A stretch of DNA of 64,000 nucleotides from a bacterium (GCA_024226315.1 JAAELT010000115.1:62001-126000), one strand, 5' to 3'; positions 52,886-61,137 are shown, counted from the first letter of the stretch. Numbers and translations: made by a program. The notes: generated from the letters alone by a model not told the origin.

Positions 52886-53995
52886 ATGGATGCACCGACC
52901 GCCGAGCCGGAGACCCTCGCCCGGGTGCGGGAATTGGTGCTGACGCATGGTTGGAACGCGACCGCGTACCAGATCCTCAACCCGGGCTTCCGGAGATGGT
53001 TCTCAGGTAGCGGCGATGCGGTGGTCGGCTACGTCACCTGCGCCGGCTACCGGATCGTCGCCGGAGCCCCCGTGTGCTCGCGCGAGCGCCTGGGAGACGT
53101 GGTCGCGGAGTTCGAGGCCGCCACCCACGAGCGCGGCCTGTCGTCCTGCTACTTCGCGGCCGATCGGCGCCTGGCGCGACGGCTCGAACGCCGCGGGCCG
53201 CTCGATCGCATCCTGCTGGGAGCGCAGCCGGTGTGGAATCCGGGCGGCTGGGAGGAGATCCTGCGCCACAAGGCGTCATTGAGGGCGCAGCTCAATCGGG
53301 CCCGCAACAAAGCCGTGACGGCACGCGAGTGGTCGGTGGAGCGGGCGAGTGAAAACCCTGAGCTGCAACGTTGCCTCGAGGAATGGCTCGAGACCCGTGG
53401 CCTTCCGCCGCTGCACTTCCTGGTCGAGCCCGAGATTCTCGGGCGACTCTACGACCGCCGCGTCTTCGTGGCGGAACAGGGGCGGGTGGCGGAACAGGGG
53501 CTCGTGGCCGAAGAGGGTGGCACTCCCGTCGGCTTCCTCGTCGCCTCGCCGGTGCCGGCGAGAAACGGCTGGCTGATCGAGCAGATCATCCGCGGTCGGG
53601 CGGCGGTCAACGGCACCGCGGAGCTGTTGATCGACGCCGCCTGGCGCGCCCTGGCCGCCGAAGGGGCCGAATACGTGACCCTGGGTCTCTCACCGCTGTC
53701 GCGCCGGTCGGGCGTCGCGCCGCCGCGCCAGCACATTCTGCTGCGCGGTCTGCTGGCCTGGATCCGCGCCCACGGCAGGCGCTTCTACGACTTCGAGGGG
53801 CTCGACTGTTTCAAGGCCAAGTTCGTGCCCGAGCGCTGGGATCCGATCTGGGCAATCACCAGTAAGCGACGCCTGAGCCTCTGGACGCTCTACGCAGTCG
53901 CCGAGGCGTTCGGCAAGATGTCGCCCCTGGTGCTGGTGCCGCGAGCGCTGGCGCGAGCGGTGTCGAGAGAGATCGAGTGGTTGCGGCGACGCTGA
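52886..53995 (+). CDS. DUF2156 / phosphatidylglycerol lysyltransferase-like C-terminal domain protein
   Basis: The 369-residue soluble protein has the twin GNAT-like fold of the MprF/LPG-synthase catalytic region: VGYVTCAGYRIVAGAPVCSR, LGAQPVWNPGGWEEILRHKA, SLRAQLNRARNKAV, VGFLVASPVPARNGWLIEQI and DFEGLDCFKAKFVPERW. No membrane domain is attached, unlike MprF. It would move an aminoacyl group from tRNA to a lipid or another acceptor. An internal Val-Ala-Glu-Gln-Gly repeat lies at about residues 195-212. Its neighbour, a lipid kinase, fits a membrane-lipid role. Confidence 0.88.
   Translation: MDAPTAEPETLARVRELVLTHGWNATAYQILNPGFRRWFSGSGDAVVGYVTCAGYRIVAGAPVCSRERLGDVVAEFEAATHERGLSSCYFAADRRLARRLERRGPLDRILLGAQPVWNPGGWEEILRHKASLRAQLNRARNKAVTAREWSVERASENPELQRCLEEWLETRGLPPLHFLVEPEILGRLYDRRVFVAEQGRVAEQGLVAEEGGTPVGFLVASPVPARNGWLIEQIIRGRAAVNGTAELLIDAAWRALAAEGAEYVTLGLSPLSRRSGVAPPRQHILLRGLLAWIRAHGRRFYDFEGLDCFKAKFVPERWDPIWAITSKRRLSLWTLYAVAEAFGKMSPLVLVPRALARAVSREIEWLRRR
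53468..53521 (+). repeat. 18-bp in-frame triplet repeat inside the DUF2156 gene
   Basis: Three adjacent 18-base units encode VAEQGR, VAEQGL and VAEEGG. The first two differ by only two or three bases, indicating recent slippage. The extra residues lie in a loop between the two GNAT-like halves and probably do not harm folding. Confidence 0.85.
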
Positions 53996-54010
53996 AGGAT
54001 CTCCTATACT
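53981..54010 (+). promoter_or_regulatory. Probable promoter of the ihf-merR operon
   Basis: TTGCGG (53981-53986), an 18-base spacer and TATACT (54005-54010) overlap the end of the upstream gene and precede a leader of about 80 bases. The leader holds a 6-bp stem (GTCCGG at 54046-54051 with CCGGAC at 54063-54068). Confidence 0.5.
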
Positions 54011-54098
54011 TTCAGGTCTTCCCCGCAACATGCGGAGAGCGAAATGTCCGGAGGGGGGACTGCCGGACCCAGAAGAATCTCTTTTCCTCGGAGTGAGG

Positions 54099-54419
54099 TT
54101 GAGTCGGAAACTGTTCAGCGACGGCCGGACCAAAGCCGACCTCATCGACGCGGTCTACAAGCGCCACGGCGCCTTGACCAAGAGTGAGGCAGCGGAGATC
54201 GTCGAGGCCATCTTCGCGACGGTCAAGACCTCGCTGCAGGACGGGCGTTCGGTGAGGATCCGCAACTTCGGCGCCTTCGAAGTGATGGAGCGCAGCGGCC
54301 GCACCGGCGTCAATCCCGCCAGCGGCGAGAAGATGTTCATCCCCCCTCACACCGGCCTCACCTTTCGCCCGTCGCGCAATCTGAAATCGGCCCTCACCGA
54401 CGACGAGGGTAACGACTAG
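54099..54419 (+). CDS. ihfA: Integration host factor/HU-family DNA-binding protein
   Basis: The product has about 106 residues from the TTG at 54099, with GGAG five bases upstream; a GTG at 54093 is an alternative. The sequence follows IHF-alpha closely: TKADLIDAVYKRHGALTKSE, AAEIVEAIFATVKTSL, SVRIRNFGAFEVMERSGRTG, VNPASGEKMFIPPHTGLTFR and PSRNLKSAL. The Pro in GRTGVNPASGE is the DNA-kinking residue. The stop codon overlaps the GTG of the MerR gene. Gene order ihf-merR-tRNA-Pro is also seen in other Acidobacteriota and deltaproteobacterial groups. Confidence 0.92.
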   Translation: MSRKLFSDGRTKADLIDAVYKRHGALTKSEAAEIVEAIFATVKTSLQDGRSVRIRNFGAFEVMERSGRTGVNPASGEKMFIPPHTGLTFRPSRNLKSALTDDEGND

Positions 54420-54877
54420 TGGCCAAGAAGCTCTACTACAAGATCGGCGAAGCCTGCAAAATCCTCGAGATCCAGCCCTACGTCCTGCGTTACTGGGAGA
54501 CCGAGTTTCCCTTCCTGAGCCCGAGCAAGAGCAAGTCGGGTCAGCGGGTCTACAGCGATCACGAGCTCGAGGTCATCCGCCGGATCAAGGAGCTGCTGTA
54601 CGAAGAGGGCTATACCATCGCCGGGGCCAAGAAGAAGCTCGAGGGCGAGCTGAGCTCCGACGGCGGCGCCGGCGCCAAGCAGGCTGAGGTTGGCGCGAAG
54701 AAGGCGAAGAAGGCGGACGTGAAGAAGCAGGCCGCCGGTCAGGCTGATCCAGCCGATGACGGGAAACCCGTTGCCGCGGCGGGTGAGAAGATCGAGCAGC
54801 TGCGCGGCGGGGTGGAAGCCGCGCTGCGCCAGGCCAGGGAGATTCTGGAGGTGCTACGATCCGAGCCCTCGTATTGA
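54419..54877 (+). CDS. MerR-family transcriptional regulator
   Basis: The 152-residue product has a typical MerR winged helix (YYKIGEACKILEIQPYVLRY, WETEFPFLSPSKSKSGQRVY, VIRRIKELLYEEGYTIAGAK). A Lys/Ala-rich linker and a short coiled coil (GVEAALRQAREILEVL) follow. No effector-binding domain is present. This is the compact form often found directly behind ihfA. It starts at a GTG overlapping the ihf stop by one base. Confidence 0.93.
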   Translation: MAKKLYYKIGEACKILEIQPYVLRYWETEFPFLSPSKSKSGQRVYSDHELEVIRRIKELLYEEGYTIAGAKKKLEGELSSDGGAGAKQAEVGAKKAKKADVKKQAAGQADPADDGKPVAAAGEKIEQLRGGVEAALRQAREILEVLRSEPSY

Positions 54878-54939
54878 GGATCAAGACTGAGCACGACGGG
54901 GGTCGAGAAAACCGCGAAGACGTAGTAGAGTAGCCGCGT

Positions 54940-55016
54940 CGGGACGTGGCGCAGTCTGGTAGCGTACCTGAATGGGGTTCAGGTGGTCGCGAGTTCGAAT
55001 CTCGCCGTCCCGACCA
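54940..55016 (+). tRNA. tRNA-Pro (anticodon GGG)
   Basis: A full cloverleaf can be folded. The acceptor stem CGGGACG/CGTCCCG (54940-54946 with 55006-55012) is perfect. The anticodon stem CCTGA/TCAGG encloses the loop ATGGGGT with anticodon GGG. The T arm GCGAG-TTCGAAT-CTCGC is perfect. Discriminator A is followed by an encoded CCA. Length is 77 bases. It lies between merR and ribH. Confidence 0.97.
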
Positions 55017-55064
55017 TGATTCCTCCCGCCCCCGGCTCGAGTCGTCGTCGCCTGTTCAAAAGCC

Positions 55065-55556
55065 ATGTCGGAGAAGAGAATTACGACGACCCTCGACCGG
55101 CTCGACGCCACCGGCAAACGCTTCGCCGTGGTCGCGGCGAGGTTCAACGCGCGCGTGGTGGATCGACTGGTCGACGGCGCGATGGATTGCCTCGAGCGCC
55201 ACGGCGCGGCGCCGGAGGACATTCACCTGGTGCGGGTGCCGGGTGCCTGGGAAGTGCCTGGCGCTCTCGACGAGCTGGCCGCCGCCGGCGGGTTCGACGG
55301 CATGGTGGCGCTGGCGGTGGTGATCCGCGGCGAGACCTCCCACTTCGACTACATCTGTGCCGAGTGCAGCCGGGGGGTGGCCCGGGTGGGTGCCGAGCAC
55401 CGGATCCCGATCGGATTCGGGGTGCTGACTTGCGAGAACTCCGCCCAGGCCGAAGAGCGCGCAGGGGGCAAGGCCGGCAACAAGGGCTTCGAGGCGGCCC
55501 AGGCGGCGATCGAGATGGCCGATCTCACCGCCCGCCTGCGGCGGCCTGTCTCCTGA
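55065..55556 (+). CDS. ribH: 6,7-dimethyl-8-ribityllumazine synthase
   Basis: The 163-residue enzyme of riboflavin synthesis shows RFAVVAARFNARVVDRLVDG, VRVPGAWEVPGALDELA, VALAVVIRGETSHFDYIC (with the catalytic His) and IPIGFGVLTCENSAQAEER. Normal length. It is followed by nusB after 11 bases, the standard ribH-nusB pair, and no other rib gene is in the window. Confidence 0.97.
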   Translation: MSEKRITTTLDRLDATGKRFAVVAARFNARVVDRLVDGAMDCLERHGAAPEDIHLVRVPGAWEVPGALDELAAAGGFDGMVALAVVIRGETSHFDYICAECSRGVARVGAEHRIPIGFGVLTCENSAQAEERAGGKAGNKGFEAAQAAIEMADLTARLRRPVS

Positions 55557-55567
55557 TCGGAACGATC

Positions 55568-56062
55568 GTGGGAAAGCGCCGTAGAGCCCGCGAGATGGCG
55601 ATGCAGATGCTCTATCAACACGAGCTCGGCGGGACCTCGCTCGCCCAGATCTTCTCCGCCTTCGACCTCGAGAGCTACCTGGCGGAGACCGAGGCCTCCC
55701 CGGCGCGTGGTGCGGCCAGCCGGGCCGAGCGCCTGAAGCGCGCCGAGAAGTCGTTCGACTACGCTCGGCAATTGGTGGCGGGTACTATCGAGAACCGCGT
55801 CGAGATCGACGACCTGATCCGCCAGCACGCCGAGAACTGGCGGCTCGAGCGCATGCCGACCATCGACCGCAACATCCTACGCCTGGCGATTTACGAGATG
55901 CTGCACGAGTCGAACGTGCCCAAAGTGGTGATCGTCGACGAGGCGATCGAGCTGGCCAAGAAGTTCGGCTCCGAGAACTCGGGTCGCTTCGTCAACGGGC
56001 TGCTCGACGGCGTGCTCCAATCGGAGCGCCCGGGAATGGCCGTACCGAGCGGGACGGCGTGA
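55568..56062 (+). CDS. nusB: Transcription antitermination factor NusB
   Basis: The 164-residue protein starts at GTG 55568 (GKRRRAREMAMQMLYQHELG) and contains ENWRLERMPTIDRNILRLAI, PKVVIVDEAIELAKKFGSEN and SGRFVNGLLDGVL, all standard NusB. It binds boxA RNA with NusE in rRNA antitermination. Its stop overlaps the transglutaminase-like gene start by 4 bases (GTGA). Confidence 0.97.
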   Translation: MGKRRRAREMAMQMLYQHELGGTSLAQIFSAFDLESYLAETEASPARGAASRAERLKRAEKSFDYARQLVAGTIENRVEIDDLIRQHAENWRLERMPTIDRNILRLAIYEMLHESNVPKVVIVDEAIELAKKFGSENSGRFVNGLLDGVLQSERPGMAVPSGTA

Positions 56063-57180
56063 GAGGGCCCCTTTTCCTCTTGCGGCGGGCGGTGACGGTT
56101 GTCGCCGTCGCCATCGCGCTGGCGGCCAGCGCGGGCAAATCGCTCGCGGTGGCGGGCGGCCGGGCGGTCGAGGGCGTCGACTGGGTGCGGCTTCTGCCGC
56201 CGGCGGGGGCCCGGATCGACGACTACCGCAACGCCGGCTACCGTATGCGCTGGGTGGACGACGAGATCGAGGTCCAGGTCGATACCGCTCCGATCGAGAG
56301 CGACGCCGCGTTCGAGCCGCCGGGTCATCCGAGCTCGGACGATCCCGTCGGGCGGCTGGCGCGCGGGCTGACGGTGGGGGTCGAGACGCGCTATGACGCT
56401 ATTTCCAGGATCCTTGGCTGGGTCGCGCGTCACGTCGAATACGATCTCGACCGCTCGCAGCCCCAGGGCGCCCGCGCGGTGCTCGAGCGTCGCAGCGGCT
56501 ATTGCACGGGCGTGGCGCGGTTGACGGTGGCGCTGCTCGAGGCCGTGGACATCCCGGCGCGCGAGGTCGCGGGCTACGTGGTGGGCGCCGAGCCAGGCAT
56601 GCCGAGCGGTTTTCACCGCTGGATCGAGGCCTATCTGCCCGATCGCGGCTGGGTCTTCTCCGATCCGCTCACCACGCATCATTATGTACCGGCGACCTAC
56701 CTGCGGCTGGCGGCCGAGGATCTCGAGCCCGCCCGCGGCACCGAGGGGCTGATGCTGGAGCGGCGCGACGCCCTCACCACCGTCGACCTCTATCCGTTCG
56801 CCGCCGCCGGCGTCACCGCGCGGCGCAACTCGGATCGTCAGCTGGCCGCCGCCCTGCGGGTGCGGCTCGAAGACCACGGCCGCGGCACGGCGGTGCTAGA
56901 GGGCGCCTCGGCCCGCTGGACCCACGCGCTGATCGACGGCCGGACGACCTTCGTCGGGCTCGACCCGGGCAGTTATCATCTGCGCTTGCTGCTGCCGGGG
57001 CGCGGAGTCTTCGAGAGCCCCGTCGAGCTTCCGGACCGGGTGCGCAAGGCCCTCGTGGTCACGGCTCCGGCGCTGCGCCTCGACACGCCGCGCGGCACCG
57101 GCGGTCGCGGCTCGTCGACGGATCGTGGCTCGGCCGGGCGCGGCGTCCGAAGTCCAACATCGAAAAGGGGTTCTGAATGA
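56059..57180 (+). CDS. Transglutaminase-like exported protein
   Basis: The 373-residue product has a signal peptide (VTVVAVAIALAASAGKSLA) and a transglutaminase core with the Cys-His-Asp triad: RRSGYCTGVARLTVALL, SGFHRWIEAYLPDRGWVFSD and the following Asp. Residues 270-340 form a beta-rich C-terminal domain, and the tail is Gly/Ser/Arg-rich. Such proteins may act as proteases or cross-linkers in the periplasm. It overlaps the LptE-like gene (ATGA) and so belongs to the nusB-lptE operon. Confidence 0.9.
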   Translation: MRGPLFLLRRAVTVVAVAIALAASAGKSLAVAGGRAVEGVDWVRLLPPAGARIDDYRNAGYRMRWVDDEIEVQVDTAPIESDAAFEPPGHPSSDDPVGRLARGLTVGVETRYDAISRILGWVARHVEYDLDRSQPQGARAVLERRSGYCTGVARLTVALLEAVDIPAREVAGYVVGAEPGMPSGFHRWIEAYLPDRGWVFSDPLTTHHYVPATYLRLAAEDLEPARGTEGLMLERRDALTTVDLYPFAAAGVTARRNSDRQLAAALRVRLEDHGRGTAVLEGASARWTHALIDGRTTFVGLDPGSYHLRLLLPGRGVFESPVELPDRVRKALVVTAPALRLDTPRGTGGRGSSTDRGSAGRGVRSPTSKRGSE

Positions 57181-57776
57181 TCCAACGCAGGTCTCGCCCT
57201 GAAGGGGCGTCAGCGTATACACGCCCTGCAAGGGCGTTAGCGAATCGTTGCGGCAAGCTCTCGATCCTGGCGGTCGCGGCCCTGGCTCTGGCCGGCTGCG
57301 GCTACAACCTGGTGGGCCGGGCAAGCAATATTCCCGAGGACGTGCGCAAGGTCTACATCGAGACGCTCGAGAATGAGACCACCCGCTTGCAGGTCGAGCA
57401 GATCCTGACCGGCGCGATTACGGACGAGCTGGTCACGCGCCGACGCTTCGAGGTGTCGAACGACATCGGCGACGCCGACGCCATCCTGCGCGGCAAGGTG
57501 GTGAGCTTCACTGTGAGGCCGCTGACCTTCGACGCCGACGGCCTGGCCGACAACTTCGAGATCTCGATCACCGCCGACATGCGGTTCGAGCGCCAGCCGG
57601 CGCTCGGTGAAGACGAGGGCGAAGTGCTGTGGAGCAATGCCCGCTACCTGTTCCGGGAGGACTACCCCCTGGAAGAGGCCGACGCCACCTATTTCGACCG
57701 CGAGAACGTCGCCATCAGGAAGACCTCTATCCGCTTCGCGAATACGATGGTCACCGATCTGCTCGAGGGCTTCTAA
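57177..57776 (+). CDS. lptE: LptE-like LPS-assembly lipoprotein
   Basis: The 199-residue lipoprotein has the lipid attachment site LALAGC (Cys41) followed by GYNLVGRASNIPEDVRKVYI, TLENETTRLQVEQILTGAIT and DELVTRRRFEVSN, the usual LptE/DUF3576-like pattern of deltaproteobacteria and acidobacteria. It would plug the LptD barrel in LPS export. The region before the hydrophobic core is unusually long, because two 21-bp repeat units are inserted in frame (separate entry). The ATG overlaps the previous stop (ATGA). Confidence 0.9.
   Translation: MIQRRSRPEGASAYTRPARALANRCGKLSILAVAALALAGCGYNLVGRASNIPEDVRKVYIETLENETTRLQVEQILTGAITDELVTRRRFEVSNDIGDADAILRGKVVSFTVRPLTFDADGLADNFEISITADMRFERQPALGEDEGEVLWSNARYLFREDYPLEEADATYFDRENVAIRKTSIRFANTMVTDLLEGF
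57195..57242 (+). repeat. Two palindromic 21-bp repeat units inside the lptE signal sequence
   Basis: CGCCCTGAAGGGGCGTCAGC G at 57195-57215 and CGCCCTGCAAGGGCGTTAGC G at 57222-57242 are each an imperfect hairpin (CGCCCT...AGGGCG) and repeat at 27-base spacing, i.e. nine codons. They resemble REP-like intergenic elements but here are translated, adding RPEGASAYT/RPARALANR before the lipoprotein signal core. Confidence 0.8.
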
Positions 57777-57787
57777 GCCCTCCCGAA

Positions 57788-58054
57788 TCAACCGTCGAGC
57801 GACGCGACCGCTTTGGTCAGGCGCGACTTGGTACGCGCGGCGGTATTGGCGTGGATGACGCCCTTGCTGGCCGTGGTGTCGACGATGCTCAGAGTCTGCG
57901 GTAGCAGCTCGCGGGCGGTGTTCGCCTCGCCCGCTTCCACGGCCTCGCGCAGGTTCTTGACCGCGGTGCGCATGGCGGAGCGTCGTGTGCGGTTGCGCGC
58001 CTGCTGGGTGGCGGTCTTGCGGATCCGCTTCTCGGCGGACTTGATATTGGCCAT
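57788..58054 (-). CDS. rpsT: Ribosomal protein S20
   Basis: The 88-residue protein (MANIKSAEKRIRKTATQQAR, NRTRRSAMRTAVKNLREAVE, GVIHANTAARTKSRLTKAV) is of normal length and composition for bS20. It is a monocistronic unit with its own near-consensus promoter. It is convergent with lptE (stop codons 11 bases apart). Confidence 0.97.
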   Translation of the reverse strand: MANIKSAEKRIRKTATQQARNRTRRSAMRTAVKNLREAVEAGEANTARELLPQTLSIVDTTASKGVIHANTAARTKSRLTKAVASLDG

Positions 58055-58175
58055 CGGGGTATCCTCAGGGTCGATTCTGACGCTTTGATTGTCGGTGGAG
58101 CTCGATCGCCTCGGCGGCGACCAGGAGAGTCGGTGATCAGGTCTGGAGATGCCGCGGCGAGCGCGGGAGCGTCGG

Positions 58176-58204
58176 ATTATAGAGGGGCGTCGCCGTGGCG
58201 TCAA
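58176..58204 (-). promoter_or_regulatory. Near-consensus sigma-70 promoter of rpsT
   Basis: On the minus strand TTGACG (58204-58199), a 17-base spacer and TATAAT (58181-58176) give one of the best promoters in the window. The -35 overlaps the stop codon of the upstream cpoB gene, so rpsT is transcribed independently of the tol-pal operon. The leader is about 115 bases. Confidence 0.85.
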
Positions 58205-59025
58205 TGACCGCCGTCGGCCGGGTCGATGCCCATCTCCTCCAGGCGCTGGCTGGCGAGCGCGGCCTCGTCGGTGCCAGCATACTCACGGATGACGCTCTGC
58301 AGATTCACCACTCCCTGGGCGCGCTGGCCCAGCTCGAAGTAGGCATAGCCTTTCTTGAGCAGAGTGCTCGGGGTCCGGTCGCTGCGCTCGAAACGGGTCA
58401 GAACATCGTCGAACTGCTCGATCGCCTTCTGGAACTTGCCCTGGCGGTAGTAGCACTCGCCGATCCAGTAGACGGCATTATCGGCGAGCTCGGTGCCGCG
58501 GTAGGTCTCGGAGTACTGGTGGAACCCGAGAATGGCGAGGTCGTAGTTGCCCTGCAGATAGTCGTTGTAGGCGGTATCGTAAAGCGCCTGGGGATCGGTC
58601 GGGTTGACCACCGCCGCCGGCGGCGAGGTGCGGGCGCTAGCTTCCTCGGCGGCGCTGCGCACCGCCTGCAGCTCTTGATTGGTGGCGGAGATCTGCTGGG
58701 AGAGCTGGCTCAGGCGGAAGTGGGTGTCCTCGAGCTTGTCTTCCAGCTGCTCGATCCTGCCGGAGAGCGCCACCAGGTCGGCCCGGGTGTCGGCCTGGGC
58801 GCGGACCAGGGCCTGCATCTGTTCCGAGACGGCCGTCTGCAGCTCGGCGATCTCGGTCTTGCTCGGGCTCTGCTTCTGGAGCTGCAGAACCTGGAGCTGA
58901 ATATCCTGGAGCTGCGTCTTGATGCTGTCGAGATCGGTCGAGGAAACGCAGCCGAGAGCCGCCGCCGCGCAAAACGCGGTGGCGACTCTCCTTCCGACTC
59001 GAGCCGTCGCGATCCGTCTCGTCAA
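58201..59025 (-). CDS. cpoB: Tol-Pal system protein CpoB/YbgF
   Basis: The 274-residue lipoprotein (lipobox AALGC, Cys26) has an N-terminal coiled coil (IKTQLQDIQLQVLQLQKQSP; GRIEQLEDKLEDTHFRLSQL). C-terminal TPR units follow (YDTAYNDYLQGNYDLAILGF, NAVYWIGECYYRQGKFQKAI, KGYAYFELGQRAQGVVNLQS). It couples Tol-Pal function with septal peptidoglycan synthesis. Most orthologues are soluble periplasmic; lipidation here is a variation. Confidence 0.94.
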   Translation of the reverse strand: MTRRIATARVGRRVATAFCAAAALGCVSSTDLDSIKTQLQDIQLQVLQLQKQSPSKTEIAELQTAVSEQMQALVRAQADTRADLVALSGRIEQLEDKLEDTHFRLSQLSQQISATNQELQAVRSAAEEASARTSPPAAVVNPTDPQALYDTAYNDYLQGNYDLAILGFHQYSETYRGTELADNAVYWIGECYYRQGKFQKAIEQFDDVLTRFERSDRTPSTLLKKGYAYFELGQRAQGVVNLQSVIREYAGTDEAALASQRLEEMGIDPADGGH

Positions 59026-59054
59026 CGTCGGCGGCTTCCGCGGCTAGCTCCGGT

Positions 59055-59627
59055 CTAGGAGCGGCCGGTGATCACGAAGCGGGCGCGCCGGTTCTTCTGC
59101 CAGCAGCCTTCGTTGCTGTCGTTGCAGAAGGGGCGCTCCTCGCCGTAGCTGATGGTCTTGAACCGCCCACGCGAGACACCCAGCGACGCGATGTAATCCA
59201 TCGCCGTAGTGCTGCGACTCTGCCCGAGCGCGATGTTGTACTCGTTGGTACCCCGCTCGTCGCAATGGCCTTCGATGGTGAAGGTGTACGCGCTACCCTC
59301 GGCGGATTTCATGAAATCCGCGTTCTTGGCCAGCCGCTCCCGGGCATCCGCCCGCAAGTCGTACTTGTCAAAATCGTAGAAGACATCGCCGAGCAGACCC
59401 TGCCCCTCGAACGACGCTTGAGCTTCCTGGAGGCTCATCTCGGGCTTCTTTTCCACCGGGTCGACCGGGCCGGCTGGAGCGGTATCCGGCTCGACGTCCG
59501 TCAGCGGCGCTTTCTCGGTAACCGGCGGCGGCGGCGGGATGACCTCGGGCTCCTTCTTGGCGCAGGCGGGGGCGAGCACAAAGGCCAAAAGTGCGGCCAT
59601 GACGATCCACTTGCGATCGATCTTCAT
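59055..59627 (-). CDS. pal: Peptidoglycan-associated lipoprotein Pal
   Basis: The 190-residue lipoprotein (lipobox LAPAC, Cys22) has a Pro-rich linker and an OmpA-like peptidoglycan-binding domain: VFYDFDKYDLRADARERLAK, TIEGHCDERGTNEYNIALG, RSTTAMDYIASLGV, ISYGEERPFC and QKNRRARFVI. It anchors the outer membrane to the wall and binds TolB. It lies between cpoB and tolB. Confidence 0.97.
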   Translation of the reverse strand: MKIDRKWIVMAALLAFVLAPACAKKEPEVIPPPPPVTEKAPLTDVEPDTAPAGPVDPVEKKPEMSLQEAQASFEGQGLLGDVFYDFDKYDLRADARERLAKNADFMKSAEGSAYTFTIEGHCDERGTNEYNIALGQSRSTTAMDYIASLGVSRGRFKTISYGEERPFCNDSNEGCWQKNRRARFVITGRS

Positions 59628-59745
59628 TCCTCAACAGCCTCCATTGTTCACATTCTGTGTCGGTCTTGCGCGGTAGCGTAGCAGAACCCATACCGAGCGG
59701 CAAGAGCCGCCGGTCGTCTCCGACCCCTAAATCTGCCGGAAATTT

Positions 59746-61137
59746 CTATTTTTGCTTGAAGCTCGACCAGTCGGCACCGGAGCTGTTGCCCTCGTGGGTC
59801 AGCTGGCGCCAGTCGCTGCCGTCGGCGTTCATGACGTAGATCTGCGATTCTTTGCCGCGCCGCAGCGAGAACAGGATGCGCCCGCCGTCGGGTGAGAAGC
59901 AGGGCTCCTCGTAGCTGGCGGGGCCCTCGGTGAGCAACTTGGTCTCGAGATCGACCAGGTTGGTGACCGCGATCCGGAAACGGCTGCCGCGGCGGCTGGC
60001 GTAGGCGATCTGACTGCCGTCGGGCTTCCAGCTGGCGCCCTCGTTGTAGTCGCCCTCGAAGGAGATCCGGCGCACGTTCGAGCCGTCGAGATCCATCACG
60101 TAGATGTTGGGGCGGCCGGAGCGACTGGAAGTGAAGGCCAGCTGCCGCCCGTCCGGGCTCCAGGCGGGATTGGTGTCGATCGCCTGGGAGCGGGTCAGGC
60201 GCTTCGGATCCGTGCAGACGCGGTCGCAGACGTAGATATCGACGTTGGACTCCCGGCTGTGACCGAAAGCCAGGCGCTGGCCGTCGGGAGCGAAGGACGG
60301 CGAGAGGGTCAGCGTGCCCTCGCGATAGATCGGCCTTTTCTTGCCGCTGGCGAGCTCGACGTAGTAGAGGCCCGGAGGACCGGCCCAGTACGACATGTAG
60401 GCGAGCGCGTCACCGGCCGGGCTCCAGTCGCTGTAGCCGCTGGTGGACTTGTGGGCGCTGATGCGCCGCTGATTGTGACCGTCGTAGTCCATCAGGTACA
60501 GCTCCTGATGGCCGTCGTCGCGGTCGGATTGAAAGGCGATGGTGGTCAGCGACAGCCCGGGTCTGGCGGTGAACTGGTAGTGCAGGGCGTCGGCCATGTA
60601 GTGGGCCACCAGCCGTGCCTGCCCGAGGGTGCCGCGGAAACGCTTGCCGAGGATCGACTGCTTGCTCGGCAGGTCGTAGGCCCAGCCGTCGAGCACCAGC
60701 CGGTCGCCTTCCACCGCGATCGAGGCCAGCAGCACCACCTGGTTGCCCAGCGACTTGTACTGATCGAAGTCCTGCGAACGCTCACCGGTCAGGGCCAGCA
60801 CCGCCAGCTCGGTGGGGCCCTGGGTGTTGAACACGATGGTCTGATCGAGGTCGTCGCGCAGCGTCTGCTCGATCTCCCGCGCGGCTTCCAGATAGTCGCC
60901 GGTCAGACCCGCGTCGATCTTGGCGGCGGGAAAGGCCATGCGCACCTGTACGCGGCCTCGCTCGTCGACGACGATGGTCGGGTCGACGCCCCCCTCGAGC
61001 CCGGAAGACTGCTGGCCGTCCGTCGGCGGTTCCTGGGCGGCGAGGCCGGTGGCCCAGCCCAGCGGGAGCAGGCCCCAGCCCAGCAGGAGCAGGAAGGTCG
61101 CGGTCCGGCGAGCTGTGTTGATGGTTGATCTGTGCAT
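59746..61137 (-). CDS. tolB: Tol-Pal system beta-propeller protein TolB
   Basis: The 463-residue exported protein has a signal peptide (TATFLLLLGWGLLPLGWA), a TolB N-terminal domain (RVQVRMAFPAAKIDAGLTGD to YMADALHYQFTARPGLSLT) and six WD40-like blades (IAFQSDRDDGHQELYLMDYD; NPAWSPDGRQLAFTSSRSGR; ASWKPDGSQIAYASRRGSRF; EEPCFSPDGGRILFSLRRGK). It links Pal with TolA in the periplasm. Gene order tolA-tolB-pal is conserved. Confidence 0.97.
   Translation of the reverse strand: MHRSTINTARRTATFLLLLGWGLLPLGWATGLAAQEPPTDGQQSSGLEGGVDPTIVVDERGRVQVRMAFPAAKIDAGLTGDYLEAAREIEQTLRDDLDQTIVFNTQGPTELAVLALTGERSQDFDQYKSLGNQVVLLASIAVEGDRLVLDGWAYDLPSKQSILGKRFRGTLGQARLVAHYMADALHYQFTARPGLSLTTIAFQSDRDDGHQELYLMDYDGHNQRRISAHKSTSGYSDWSPAGDALAYMSYWAGPPGLYYVELASGKKRPIYREGTLTLSPSFAPDGQRLAFGHSRESNVDIYVCDRVCTDPKRLTRSQAIDTNPAWSPDGRQLAFTSSRSGRPNIYVMDLDGSNVRRISFEGDYNEGASWKPDGSQIAYASRRGSRFRIAVTNLVDLETKLLTEGPASYEEPCFSPDGGRILFSLRRGKESQIYVMNADGSDWRQLTHEGNSSGADWSSFKQK

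Noticed and set aside
54044..54184. 47-codon upstream ORF overlapping the ihf start
   Set aside because: It has an ATG but no ribosome site, and its reading is out of frame with the ihf gene; it might only be a chance uORF.
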